Shown here one piece after another: positions 1 to 8,899 of a DNA stretch of 64,000 nucleotides. The translations under genes and the position numbers were made by a program. Source of the DNA: Prosapia bicincta. Its lineage: Eukaryota; Arthropoda; Insecta; Hemiptera; Cercopidae. The stretch spans positions 100,073,850 through 100,137,849 of the forward strand of contig JBAIZL010000001.1 in NCBI GenBank assembly GCA_036971475.1, given 5' to 3'. The notes below the pieces were generated by a model, which had not been told where the DNA came from, did not search any database, and saw only the letters and a list, made by a program, of their open reading frames with translations. Positions within the stretch are counted from its first letter, which is position 1; every line of letters starts with the position of its first letter.

Positions 1-940
1 TAAGGATGGGAGAGGGGTTAATTCGTATGGAGATGTAGTGGAATCTATTTCCGAAGTCACATAATCGAAGATAACTCTCATCAAGGTCATTGGAGGTTGT
101 GTCTGTATTAGAATTGGAATAAGTTTTTGGAAAATAGGTGAAATCAAGTTTCCACATTAAAGTGGAAAAATGAATTGAAAGGTCAAATCTAGAAGCAAGA
201 CGGTTCTCGTTAATAATCGTCGAAAGATGTCTGATCAAGATAACTCTAAATAAGGGTAAATAGTTTAAAGTATGAGGGACGAGTCACTAACTAAGTAAAA
301 ACAAACCATAGTAGCAATTTTGAATATATTTTTTTTTACCAATAATCATTTAAAAATAATAAACGTGTATTACCACTCCATGTATTAAAGTATGAAGGGT
401 TTACAAGAAATAGGAGGGCTACAGACAGACATGTTTTTTTTATCCCCGCATTACTTTCTACCACTTCCTATACCAGTAAAACCTTATGTTTCTTCGATGT
501 CTCACCACAGAGAATAGAATAATAAAACAAAGTGTCGTCATAATTTCTTTAAAATAATAATTTTATCGCTAATGAAAAAGGTTGCTAAGGTTAACTCCAG
601 ACTGTACGCCTCCCCTTCTTCACACTTATCGCTCCTGGCTTTCAACACACCACCAATACATCGTATACTTTTGTTATAATTCTATTATTAGTTTATATTT
701 TTATCTAATTGAATCAACATTTGTTTACTATTCTTAGAGACATTGCATAATTTCTAAAAAAATTTCACAATTGATGGTATTCAAGCGTAGGCCTAACCAA
801 TAAATATCATCTATTCTAGAAGTACAATATTTAATACAACTAGCGCCCTCGTCGCGGCTTCGCCTGCACAAGTTTAAAGTTGTTCCACTTTACATAAACA
901 TCATAATGATATAAATAATATTGGAGCTGGCTTGTGAGTG
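1..940. other. AT-rich non-coding DNA, no feature recognised
   Basis: No plausible coding exon, repeat array or mobile-element signature was recognised here. A short GC-richer patch lies at about 840-880. Probably intronic or intergenic. Confidence 0.5.
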
Positions 941-1000
941 AAAGTTATAATTAAAGAATAAAAATATGGTACAACTTACAAATATACAATTTTTTTAATT

Positions 1001-1043
1001 GCAAACGCGTTTCAACGACTAATTTGTCGTCATCCTCAGTGAA
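1001..1043 (-). ncRNA. Hammerhead ribozyme motif, family B, left arm
   Basis: Read on the minus strand: TTCA (helix I), CTGAGGA core, extra T, a hairpin with ACGAC/GTCGT arms and an AATTA-type loop, T, GAAA, then the self-complementary ACGCGT as helix III, and T as the cleavage base. Helix I is weaker than in the right arm because the closing strand reads TTGC rather than TGAA. The catalytic residues CTGA, GA and GAAA are intact. Activity is not known. Confidence 0.6.
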
Positions 1044-1221
1044 GATACACAAATGAAATTAACTAATATATATATATATATATATATATTAAACATAACC
1101 TATAAAGTTTTAGCAAAAGTAAAAACAAAAGTAAAACAAAAGACTTTTGTTTTTACTTTTGCTAAAACTTTATAGGTTATGTTTAATATATATATTTTTT
1201 AGTTAATTTCATTTGTGCATC

Positions 1222-1265
1222 TTCACTGAGGATGACGACAAATTAGTCGTTGAAACGCTTTTGAA
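1222..1265 (+). ncRNA. Hammerhead ribozyme motif, family B, right arm
   Basis: Helix I is TTCA (1222-1225) with TGAA (1262-1265). The core CTGAGGA is 1226-1232, followed by an extra T at 1233. Helix II is ACGAC (1235-1239) with GTCGT (1246-1250), extended by a G-T wobble. GAAA lies at 1252-1255. Helix III is nearly lost: ACGCTT instead of the palindromic ACGCGT seen in the left arm. The predicted cleavage point is just before 1262. The compact helix III matches hammerheads known from Penelope-like elements. Confidence 0.65.
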
Positions 1266-1698
1266 ATAAAAAAAATTGTATATTTGTGAGTTGTACCATA
1301 TTTTTATTCTTTAATTATATCATAATGATAGTTGAGAGTAGGCCTATATAATGAATATACATAATAATATAAGGGGTATTTATTGTTGAGTCACTGAAAT
1401 TATAAAAAAAAAATAGTTTATTTTAAAAATTCATTAATCAGATCTGTTGACAAAAATCTATAAATAAGATATTATTTTTCTAATAACACGTTTTCCCTAT
1501 GAAATTTAATAATTTTTAAAAAATATTCTAAATGTTTATTGATCTATCTGAAAAGGTCTTTATACGAGAAAATGAGTTTTAAATGAATACAATAATAGAA
1601 AAATTACTATATAAGTAATACAATGAAAATATTGAAAAGAATCCCAATACCACAAAAATAATCAAAAATAACAAATAAAACAAGTTACTTAAGATTAA

Positions 1699-1743
1699 AC
1701 CCTTAAGTATATTTCGATGACCATGTCATCATCATCAGAGGGT
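1699..1743 (-). ncRNA. Hammerhead ribozyme motif, family A, left arm
   Basis: Minus-strand mirror of the motif at 1811-1855. Helix I (ACCCT with AGGGT), the core CTGATGA, the extra T and helix II (GATGAC with GTCATC) are intact. Helix III has drifted: TATACTTA replaces TGTACATA after GAA A, breaking its second pair. Probably weaker than the right-arm copy. Confidence 0.6.
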
Positions 1744-1810
1744 CTTATTACAAAATACAATCTAGCACACAAGAAGTTACAAACTAGAATGAGGATCATT
1801 TTGTAATAAG

Positions 1811-1855
1811 ACCCTCTGATGATGATGACATGGTCATCGAAATGTACATAAGGGT
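1811..1855 (+). ncRNA. Hammerhead ribozyme motif, family A, right arm (intact core)
   Basis: Helix I is ACCCT (1811-1815) with AGGGT (1851-1855), five pairs. The core CTGATGA is 1816-1822 and is followed by an extra T at 1823. Helix II is GATGAC (1824-1829) with GTCATC (1833-1838) and an ATG loop. GAAA is 1839-1842. Helix III is AT/AT closed by the loop GTAC. The cleavage base is A1850. All invariant hammerhead residues are present. The extra base between the core and helix II recurs in every copy in this window; one extra base at that position is known to be tolerated in a natural hammerhead. Confidence 0.78.
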
Positions 1856-2040
1856 TTAATCTTAGGTAACTTGTTTTATTTGTTATTTTTGATTATTTTT
1901 GTGGTATTGGGGTTCTTTCCAATATTTTCATTGTATTATATTGTACCACTGTGCTCTTAATACTGTGTATAAAGTAATCTTTTATATTTAAAAATAGATC
2001 TACTAAACGAGTTGGATATTTTATTTTCAATTTTCGCTGA

Positions 2041-2190
2041 TACTTTGATTATCATTAAGCTACTTGAAGAACTTACTCTAGAACATGCTACATAAAGTTG
2101 TCCTTGTGAGAAATAGTCATCTCTAAAATAAATTCCAACTACTTTTAAAGACTGTCATTATGATTTTTTAATTCTCATCGCAAAAAAAAT
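2041..2190 (-). pseudogene. Helitron helicase C-terminal fragment
   Basis: Minus-strand translation gives FAMRIKKS, then two adjacent stops (TAA TGA), then QSLKVVGIYFRDDYFSQGQ and LYVACSRVSS. This matches the last conserved blocks of the PIF1-type helicase in Helitron rolling-circle transposons, where the family reads roughly FAMTINKSQGQSLKVVGIDLR and then FSHGQLYVACSRV. The two stops sit exactly where CAA GGA (Gln-Gly) is expected, so this copy is dead. All of the Rep nuclease and the helicase ATP-binding motifs are missing. Upstream on the same strand it joins directly to STPR repeats, so a large internal deletion is inferred. Confidence 0.8.
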
Positions 2191-2193
2191 ACC

Positions 2194-2676
2194 GCTCTTG
2201 TGTCTCATTTTCTTTTGAAAGTGCACTTCTACGACGAAGATCTTGTCATCGCGTTTCGCGTTGCTCTTGTGTCTCATTTTCTTTTGAAAGTGCACTTCTA
2301 CGACGAAGATCTTGTCATCGCGTTTCGCGTTGCTCTTGTGTCTCATTTTCTTTTGAAAGTGCACTTCTACGACGAAGATCTTGTCATCGCGTTTGGCGTT
2401 GCTCTTGTGTCTCATTTTCTTTTGAAAGTGCACTTCTACGACGAAGATCTTGTCATCGCGTTTCGCGTTGCTCTTGTGTCTCATTTTCTTTTGAAAGTGC
2501 ACTTCTACGACGAAGATCTTGTCATCGCGTTTGGCGTTGCTCTTGTGTCTCATTTTCTTTAGAAAGTGCACTTCTGCGACGAAGATCTTGTCATCGCGTT
2601 TCGCGTTGCTCTTGTGTCTCATTTTCTTTTGAAAGTGCACTTCTACGACGAAGATCTAATAATCGCAAATCGCATT
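2194..2676 (-). repeat. 69-bp minisatellite made of decayed STPR-domain repeats (7 units)
   Basis: Seven tandem units of exactly 69 bp start at 2194, 2263, 2332, 2401, 2470, 2539 and 2608, differing at only a few bases (CGCGTT versus GGCGTT alternation). In one minus-strand frame each unit reads ENETQEQRETR, stop, QDLRRRSALSK. This is the 23-residue STPR (score-and-three peptide repeat) pattern common in the N-terminal part of Helitron proteins. The same TGA stop occurs in the units, so the array expanded after coding function was lost. Another frame is open across the array (VHFQKKMRHK and so on), but this is an accident of periodicity, not a gene. Confidence 0.8.
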
Positions 2677-2852
2677 GTTCTTGAGCTTCATTTGTTATTA
2701 TTAATGCATGTCTTTGACGATGAGCTGATAATCGAGCTTCGCGCTGCACTTGAGATGTATCCTATTACCTTTGATTTTGTTTATCTAATCGTAGGCGCTT
2801 AGCTTCTTCTGTTTCATTTGCAAATCTTCCTTGGCACTTTTGTTTTTCATGC
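2677..2852 (-). pseudogene. Helitron STPR-domain fragment (unexpanded part)
   Basis: Minus-strand translation continues the STPR pattern in diverged form: EHEKQKCQGRFANETEEAKR, then LRLDKQNQR, two stops, QVQREARLSAHRQRHALII, then TNEAQEQCDLRLLDLRR. The ANETEEAKRLRL and QREARLSAHRQRHA segments are typical STPR modules. With the 69-bp array and the helicase tail it forms one internally deleted, non-autonomous Helitron spanning about 2041-2852. No complete terminus was identified. Confidence 0.7.
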
Positions 2853-2954
2853 TCTAATAGTCATTTTGTGTTGTAGTTTTTTTTCGCTTTCTTTTCACAT
2901 TGTCCGTTTGTAAAGCACAGTTTAATACCGTTAATCTAGTTTGTTCCTTTAGTT

Positions 2955-3315
2955 TATCGTTTTCATTAATTTTTAATCATAGAGCATTTTCTACGATGCT
3001 TTGTGGTAACCATGGCAACAATTAAAGATTGTCCAATGGAGGTTTCGACAACAGCCATTAGAGGGCAGAAAAAAAATCAAATACATACTTAAGAATTACA
3101 TTTCTATGTATGGAAAAGTTGGCTGAGTGCCAAAGTGCTGAGTTTTAAATATGCACTCATTTATTTTGATTCTGACCTAGGCATTAGCTAGCTTACATTT
3201 AATTAATGAATACATATTCGAAAAAAATGATTTTACGTCAGTTGTTATCCATTTTAAAAAATTATTTGAAATTAATGAATGAATGAAACGCATTTTATGA
3301 TAAAGATTGAAAATT
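2955..3315 (+). mobile_element. SINE-like dispersed repeat, copy 1
   Basis: Shares its order of words with copies at 20535-20960, 22425-22870 and 35505-35960: GTGGTAACCATGGCAACA, GTTTCGACAACA, a tRNA-like middle (here degraded: GTTGGCTGAGTGCC, then GATTCTGACCTAGG), and a tail with GATTGAAAATTTGTA. No ORF. The A-box and B-box-like words in the better copies suggest a tRNA-related SINE, although the tRNA-like part is internal. The tail runs into the (TA)n tract at 3352. Confidence 0.6.
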
Positions 3316-3349
3316 TGTAAAATATATAATTGTATACAATATAAGCATG

Positions 3350-3351
<2 letters not shown>

Positions 3352-3405
<54 letters not shown>
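3352..3405. repeat. (TA)n microsatellite
   Basis: About 54 bp of TA dinucleotides followed by a T-rich run. Lies between the SINE-like tail and the ribozyme foldback at 3415-3690. Confidence 0.95.
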
Positions 3406-3413
<8 letters not shown>

Positions 3414-3472
3414 TATTTTTTTTTATTTATACAACATAGGTTATTCAAATACAAGAATATTTATTAATTTAT

Positions 3473-3518
3473 ATCCAAAGCTGTTCGTTGTTAAACAGTA
3501 CCAACATCATCAGGAATG
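3473..3518 (-). ncRNA. Hammerhead ribozyme motif, family C, locus 1 left arm (degraded)
   Basis: Minus strand: ATTC, core CTGATGA, extra T, then a helix II hairpin built on GTTGGTA. The GAAA box has become GAAC and helix II has a mismatch (TAACAAC instead of TACCAAC). The essential A15.1 is therefore lost and it is probably inactive. Confidence 0.55.
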
Positions 3519-3557
3519 AAAATTATATTAATGTAAGCTATATGCCTAAAACATCAA

Positions 3558-3602
3558 TTTCCTGATGATGTTGGCACTGTTTACCAACGAAAAGCTTTCG
3601 AT
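3558..3602 (+). ncRNA. Hammerhead ribozyme motif, family C, locus 1 right arm
   Basis: The core CTGATGA (3562-3568), an extra T, helix II GTTGGCA/TACCAAC (one C-A mismatch), GAAA from 3589, helix III AAGCTT and the cleavage base T3598 are present. Helix I is damaged: CGAT follows the cleavage base instead of the GAAT of the best copy. Confidence 0.6.
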
Positions 3603-3668
3603 ATAAATTAATATATATTTTTGAATTTGAATAACCTATGTTGTTTTAAATTATTAAACAAGAAAACG

Positions 3669-3671
<3 letters not shown>

Positions 3672-3708
<37 letters not shown>
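3672..3708. repeat. (TA)n microsatellite
   Basis: TA tract separating the family C foldback from the 222-bp palindrome. Confidence 0.95.
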
Positions 3709-3711
<3 letters not shown>

Positions 3712-3927
3712 GTTAATATATTACTATGTAAGTAATTTTATCCACCATTAAGTGCAATAATTTTACCTTGAGTGATGAGGCACCTTTCGGTCAATTGACC
3801 ATTGTCGAATCACTCGAGAGTGATTCGACAATGGTCAATTGACCGAAAGGTGCCTCATCACTCAAGGTAAAATTATTGCACTTAATGTTGGATAAAATTA
3901 CTTACATAGTAATATATTAACTTCATA
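3706..3927. repeat. Near-perfect 222-bp palindrome (foldback family D)
   Basis: The arms 3706-3815 and 3818-3927 are reverse complements around a 2-bp centre at 3816-3817, with only a small mismatch near 3742 and 3890. No ORF. Each arm contains GGTCAATTGACC followed by GAAAGGTGCCTC and a strand that pairs back, the layout of a hammerhead with a damaged core (see 3818-3863). Such a palindrome could extrude as a cruciform, or it may be an assembly fold-back artefact. Confidence 0.85.
3818..3863 (+). ncRNA. Hammerhead-like structure with a decayed core, family D
   Basis: Helix I GAGTGAT (3818-3824) pairs with ATCACTC (3857-3863). Helix II is formed within GGTCAATTGACC (3833-3844). GAAA is 3845-3848. 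Helix III is AGG/CCT with a TG loop, and C3856 sits at the cleavage position. The eight bases at the core position are TCGACAAT, where the other families have CTGANGAT, so three invariant positions are changed. All geometry fits but the catalytic core does not, so it would be dead. The left arm holds its exact mirror. Coincidence is possible. Confidence 0.35.
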
Positions 3928-3963
3928 AAGTCAGTGCAACGGAAAAACAATGGATAACGTTAA

Positions 3964-4105
<142 letters not shown>

Positions 4106-4194
4106 AGAATGTAGCTTATAGAAGGCATTGCAAAGTAGTAAAAACAGTGTCAGTGTGTTTAATTACAACCTAAAAGAATTTGCAAAATGTGCAC

Positions 4195-4315
4195 TACTGG
4201 TTTTAAAAATGAATTGCATTGGATTAACTTGATCAACTTAACTGAATTAATAAAAACGTATTTTATTAACGATTGAAAATTTGTACAAAACGAATTGAAG
4301 GAATAAAAAATAGCA
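4195..4315 (+). mobile_element. SINE-like repeat, 3' fragment
   Basis: Contains ATTTTATTAACGATTGAAAA and GAATTGAAGGAATAAAAAAT, matching the tail of the SINE-like copies at 20535 and 22425. The head is absent. Confidence 0.45.
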
Positions 4316-5016
4316 ATAATGAAAGTATCTATCCGTGTGTTTAATTACAACCCTTACAAAAATATATTTTGTAATATACAAAATGTTTTAAAAAAGGTGT
4401 TTATTTACATATTTATTTCCAGGTCGTTGAGTATTAACAAAATATTACAGATTTTGTTAAGGTGACAACAGGTGTCAGGCTCAATGAGTAAGCCATTTAG
4501 GCCGTGTATTGTGTTACGTGTTGTGGTTCACTCAAGAGCTAATACAATGGAGACACGATTTAGGATATCTTGCATCATTTGTTGTATCATATAAACTGGA
4601 AAAGTCAGTCCATCTACTTTACTAGATAGAGTACAGTCTTCTACTTTATTCCTCTTTCTTGTGTTTTTGCAGTATTCTTATTTAATAATTTACTTTTGCA
4701 TAAATTGAGGTAAATAATTTTACATTAAATTGTAAGTTCTAAATATTAATTACTACGCATACAATATACAAATATGTCTTGTTTTATTGCCTTACTGCAT
4801 GACTGACCAATCTATGAAGAACCGAAACTATTAAAGATACAAAATTGAAACTTTTAGAAAATATCTGTTTCGTAAATTATAGGCGTAATAAGAAAGGATT
4901 TAGAAACATTTTAGTTTCAATGGGTAGATAACACAAAAAAAATACTAAAAAGGCACTTTTGCAAAAATAAAAAAAATACTCACACTCACACATACACTCC
5001 CCCCCCACGCGCGCGT

Positions 5017-5047
<31 letters not shown>

Positions 5048-6330
5048 TATTTATGTGTAGTTTTATTCTCCTTGTACTTTTGTTTAAATTATATTTTAAA
5101 AAAAAGATATAAGTTAACCGTCGTGAGACCTACTTCGGAGATCGCTAGCTTTTCAAAGACTCTCACTATTATGCGCTCTCATTTTGCATGTACTCTCTAA
5201 GTAAACAATTGTGCCTCTCCCTTAGGCATGACGAAGGAGAAACTTCAACCAATCAGAAATTGTAAGCTTTAGAAATGTTGGTCAACATTACGTGTTGCTA
5301 TAAAGAGTTGCTAAGTATTTTATCAGATGGTGTCGCTTCAATGTTACCTTCACCCTCTGATACATCTCCCGAGGAAATTTTATCAGCTTAGGCTGTATGT
5401 TTTCACCAAGTATTTACTTTAATCGTAGGCTAAACCTTCCCTCAGTAAGCTTTATATTTAATTCTTGTGTTTTCTCTTTGGTTTTAACCGATTGCCAATA
5501 GTCTAGTTTGCAATAAGCTATTATTATTCCCGCTAAATTCACGATGTAAACTTAAGCTGTTTTAATTTGTCAGTTATAAACCGTTGTAACAATATTTGTA
5601 AACAATGTTTTTTCTTCTAGAAATAAGAGGGTCGATAACTCGAAGGAAATTTCATATTCAATAGTTACAATGCCATACAATTTAATTGTAAATTGTTTCA
5701 TATTTAAAAATAATCATTTTTAAAATTAATACTTCAGATAGTGTACATTCATTTAAAAAAAAAAAAAATCGGCGTTGGAGTTTTAGAAGGAAATAGTGTT
5801 CACCGATGGAGAAGGAATTGAACCTTATTTTCTTTAGGTCAATTCGAAACATAAGCGTGTTTTAGAATTATTTGAAACTCGTTTTTTAAAATATTATTTA
5901 TCATTTTATTTAAAATTATTTTCAAGGTCAATAGTCTATATATTTAAAAATATAAAAAAATGGAAAAAAGATCAGAACTTTAAACTGACAAGGCCATTAC
6001 GAGACACAGCCGCATAGTGCGAAGTAAATATAATAAATGTACGATCAACTGCAGGCCAGCATGTTGTATGTCTTGATTTACTCAGACCTAATACAATAGA
6101 GACATCATAAGGGTGGGGTTTTAACTGTTATTGTAGCTAATCGTTGTATACGGTCTTCGATGTGTTAGTTGCTGGAAATACCTGAGCGAAATAAGGAAAA
6201 ATTCATACAATAATGTTTAAAACCTACTTCAAAGTAGAATACAGTTAGCTCTCGTATTTTATAATGTTAGTTCTTGAGTAAAACTACAATAATTGATTTC
6301 ACAGAAAAGGACGTCAACGTTATACCATGA
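4316..6330. other. Non-coding AT-rich DNA with a short CA tract
   Basis: A C-run with CG-rich and CA repeats lies at about 4999-5047. No gene or mobile-element core was recognised in the rest. Confidence 0.45.
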
Positions 6331-6350
6331 CCTTCCATAAAAATAAATTG

Positions 6351-7106
6351 TTTTGCATCACCGTTCCCGTGACACGTAGTTTGAGAACTCGAGTACTAAA
6401 CGTTAACTCGTGGCCTTACCAACCCTATCTACCCACTGTAAGATTATTAACCTACTTTTCTCCCTTTTACTATACGTTTTGCATCACCGTTCCCGTGACA
6501 CGTAGTTTGAGAACTCGAGTACTAAACGTTAACTCGTGGCCTTACCAACCCTATCTACCCACTGTAAGATTATTAACCTACTTTTCTCCCTTTTACTATA
6601 CGTTTTGCATCACCGTTCCCGTGACACGTAGTTTGAGAACTCGAGTACTAAACGTTAACTCGTGGCCTTACCAACCCTATCTACCCACTGTAAGATTATT
6701 AACCTACTTTTCTCCCTTTTACTATACGTTTTGCATCACCGTTCCCGTGACACGTAGTTTGAGAACTCGAGTACTAAACGTTAACTCGTGGCCTTACCAA
6801 CCCTATCTACCCACTGTAAGATTATTAACCTACTTTTCTCCCTTTTACTATACGTTTTGCATCACCGTTCCCGTGACACGTAGTTTGAGAACTCGAGTAC
6901 TAAACGTTAACTCGTGGCCTTACCAACCCTATCTACCCACTGTAAGATTATTAACCTACTTTTCTCCCTTTTACTATACGTTTTGCATCACCGTTCCCGT
7001 GACACGTAGTTTGAGAACTCGAGTACTAAACGTTAACTCGTGGCCTTACCAACCCTATCTACCCACTGTAAGATTATTAACCTACTTTTCTCCCTTTTAC
7101 TATACG
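6351..7106. repeat. 126-bp tandem repeat, six copies, apparently identical
   Basis: Units begin at 6351, 6477, 6603, 6729, 6855 and 6981 with the word TTTTGCATCACCGTTCCCGT, and a partial seventh (TTTTGCAT) closes the array. I saw no difference between copies. Because 126 is divisible by three, one plus-strand frame is open through the array and gives a 42-residue repeating peptide. There is no sign of a real gene (no family match, no conserved pattern). Identity between copies suggests recent amplification or homogenisation. Confidence 0.92.
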
Positions 7107-7119
7107 TTTTGCATATAAT

Positions 7120-7980
7120 ATTTGCATGCATACTTTTACTTGAGTCATCTGGTGTCAAAAAGGTCTACATCACTTCGACCTTATTTATCAGAAACACATA
7201 AAACTATGTAACTTTAAAATTTATAATTAATTTTTTTTTTAATTAACCTTTGCGTGGGATATGGACATAATGTATTAAAGAAATAATACCATGACGTTTT
7301 AATTTTTAAATAATCAACTATTTAAATCTGGATGTAGTTGGTTTTGATTTAAACCTGTTGGAAGTAGTTCATTTTGTTACTAACTTCAAGATTTTTTCAG
7401 TGATGTAGATAGTTTTGAAATTAACCGTTTTGGATGTAGTTGGTTTTGAAATAAATTGTAAAACAAGTTGTATCTACATGTTTTTTAACGACAAAAATTC
7501 TTATTTTGGATTTACAATATGATGTTCTTTCATGTTTATAAACCAACAACCATCACAAAGTACAACGTTTCACAATCTTACAAACAACAGTTCTAATTAA
7601 CCTCACTAAAACCAGCACTCGCAATAACCACATCAGATGCAGTAAGTTTTGTAACTCATTCTATAACGTAGTTCATTTTGAAACTACTCCGAACTTTGCG
7701 ATAAGAAACCAGCATGATGCATTTTTCTTTGAATGTTAGGCATTTTTTCCCTTATAAAGGTCACTTTAGACCTAACAAATCTGTCGAAAACTGATCAACA
7801 ATGTGATGTGTTTGGTTTTGTAGCTAAACTATTCACTTCACATGCTATTAGCATTTAAAAGATACATTTCGAGTAATAATATTCATGCGGAGTAAGTATA
7901 GTTTTGCCCTAATTAAAAGTGTCACTGCTCGGTTGGACACCAGCAATTATGGTTCTTGATAATGCCGTACTTAGTGCACT
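7120..7980. other. Non-coding DNA with a weak repeated word
   Basis: Several copies of a GATGTAGTTGGTTTTGA-like word occur at about 7331-7475. No gene recognised. Confidence 0.4.
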
Positions 7981-7984
7981 CTGT

Positions 7985-8060
7985 AGATTAGTGGTTCCCA
8001 AACATTTTAACTCTCGGCTCAATTTGAGGTACATTTTTTTATGACGGCGCCCCTACAGAA
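7985..8060. repeat. Probable hAT terminal inverted repeat (3' end)
   Basis: The sequence TAGTGGTTCCCAAACATTTT, followed by a GGCGCCCC-containing segment, resembles hAT terminal inverted repeats of the CAGTGGTTCCCAAAC type. It lies on the C-terminal side of the transposase remnant at 8459-8677, as expected. No matching opposite terminus was found. Confidence 0.5.
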
Positions 8061-8458
8061 AATTGGCTACATTTGTTTGCAGTAAAGTTTTAAATAACTT
8101 TTTATCAGATAATTTTCTTTAACACTAAACGGTAAAAAATATATTTTTTTGAAATTTTTTCAAAACCTATAGTATTTGATAGAACTAACTTTGGCCTTAG
8201 CTAGGTTGAATATGAGTCTTTACAATAATTCTATCTTGTTTTCAAAAACTCTATTCAGCGGGTAAAGAAAAGGCATAACTATATTGTATATCGTAGCAGC
8301 TTTTTACTAATAAAAAACTAGTTTAATAATTTTACTACTAGCTACAATATTGTATACTGTAACAAATAAAATGAATCATTTATTTACAAACAATTCTAAG
8401 TATGACCAAAGTAAAACAGTTTTCACAATGTCTGATTTAGTGGGAGGTATGAATTTGT

Positions 8459-8677
8459 TTAAACTTCATAGTATCTATAGTTCATCATATCTTGGCGTTT
8501 ATTGTAAAAAGCAGCTCTTATATTTTTGTCAATGTTATACTTAGCTCCATACTTTGCTTTTATTACAGCAGCAGCAGTGAAACCACGCTCACGCAGGACA
8601 GTACTAACAAACGTAATAATATCAAACCGTGCTGCCTTACCTAACGCCGGATATTCCTATACAGTTCCACACCAAAA
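8459..8677 (-). pseudogene. hAT transposase C-terminal dimerisation domain remnant
   Basis: Minus-strand translation reads FWCGTV, stop, EYPALGKAARFDIITFVST, then VLRERGFTAAAVIKAKYGAK, then YNIDKNIRAAFYNKRQ, ending at a stop at 8459. This follows the hAT C-terminal (hATC) pattern FW...EYP.L...A...L..F.TTYLCE.GFS....IKTKYRN.L....LR.AL seen in ZBED-type hAT transposases. An in-frame TAG interrupts the domain. The expected LCE motif reads LRE. Upstream (8680-8900, minus strand) may hold more of the element but is too degraded to align by eye. The catalytic DDE part is not seen. Confidence 0.7.
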
Positions 8678-8899
8678 CTCAAACTGAGATTAAGATGAAA
8701 GTTTGTTTTCAAAGATGAGTCTATAGAAGTGTCAATTAAACGCTACATTTTAGGAATGTCGCAGCGCACACATTTGGAAAACTCAATACGATTTACATAA
8801 ATTTATTAAAATCGTGGGAAAATACAAATCGCAGGCTTTATTTTCCATGACAACCTTGAACAACGTTTGAACATAACCCAATAGATTCGGTAAGGTGTT

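Larger units (their letters stand above)
945..1320. mobile_element. Foldback element, family B, with a hammerhead motif in each arm
   Basis: A near-perfect inverted repeat. The left arm (about 945-1130) is the reverse complement of the right arm (about 1141-1318), with a centre near 1136 of only about 10 bp. The left arm contains a (TA)n tract at about 1066-1089 that is shorter in the right arm. Each arm carries a type I hammerhead-like motif pointing outwards from the centre (plus strand at 1222-1265, minus strand at 1001-1043). There is no ORF. Known: Penelope-like retroelements carry such motifs in their pseudo-LTRs. Inference: this is a non-autonomous Penelope-related unit that was copied in inverted orientation. 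Confidence 0.7.
1616..1937. mobile_element. Foldback element, family A, with a hammerhead motif in each arm
   Basis: Inverted repeat with arms at about 1616-1756 and 1793-1937 and a spacer of about 40 bp. The outer ends share the ATACAATGAAAATATTG word in inverted orientation. Each arm contains a hammerhead motif directed outwards. It lies immediately downstream, in the minus-strand sense, of the Helitron helicase tail at 2041-2190. No coding capacity. Inference: a non-autonomous Penelope-related unit. Confidence 0.7.
3415..3690. mobile_element. Foldback element, family C, locus 1
   Basis: Inverted arms share ACAACATAGGTTATTCAAAT and its complement. The left arm contains a minus-strand hammerhead motif and the right arm a plus-strand one, with an unpaired centre at about 3520-3556. 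The right end reads AACAAGAAAACGTATTA and then (TA)n. The same terminal word in reverse complement (GTTTTCTTGT) occurs beside (TA)n at 25403 and at the Penelope-like element near 15899, linking these units into one family. No coding capacity. Confidence 0.72.

Noticed and set aside
2158..2640. 160-codon minus-strand frame with VHFQKKMRHK repeats, and its 120-codon plus-strand counterpart
   Set aside because: Both are products of the 69-bp periodicity. The ancestral coding frame is a different minus-strand frame (STPR repeats) that is now interrupted by a stop in each unit.
6327..7118. 263-codon open frame
   Set aside because: It covers a 126-bp tandem repeat. The length is a multiple of three, so a single open unit yields an open array. 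No protein family fits.
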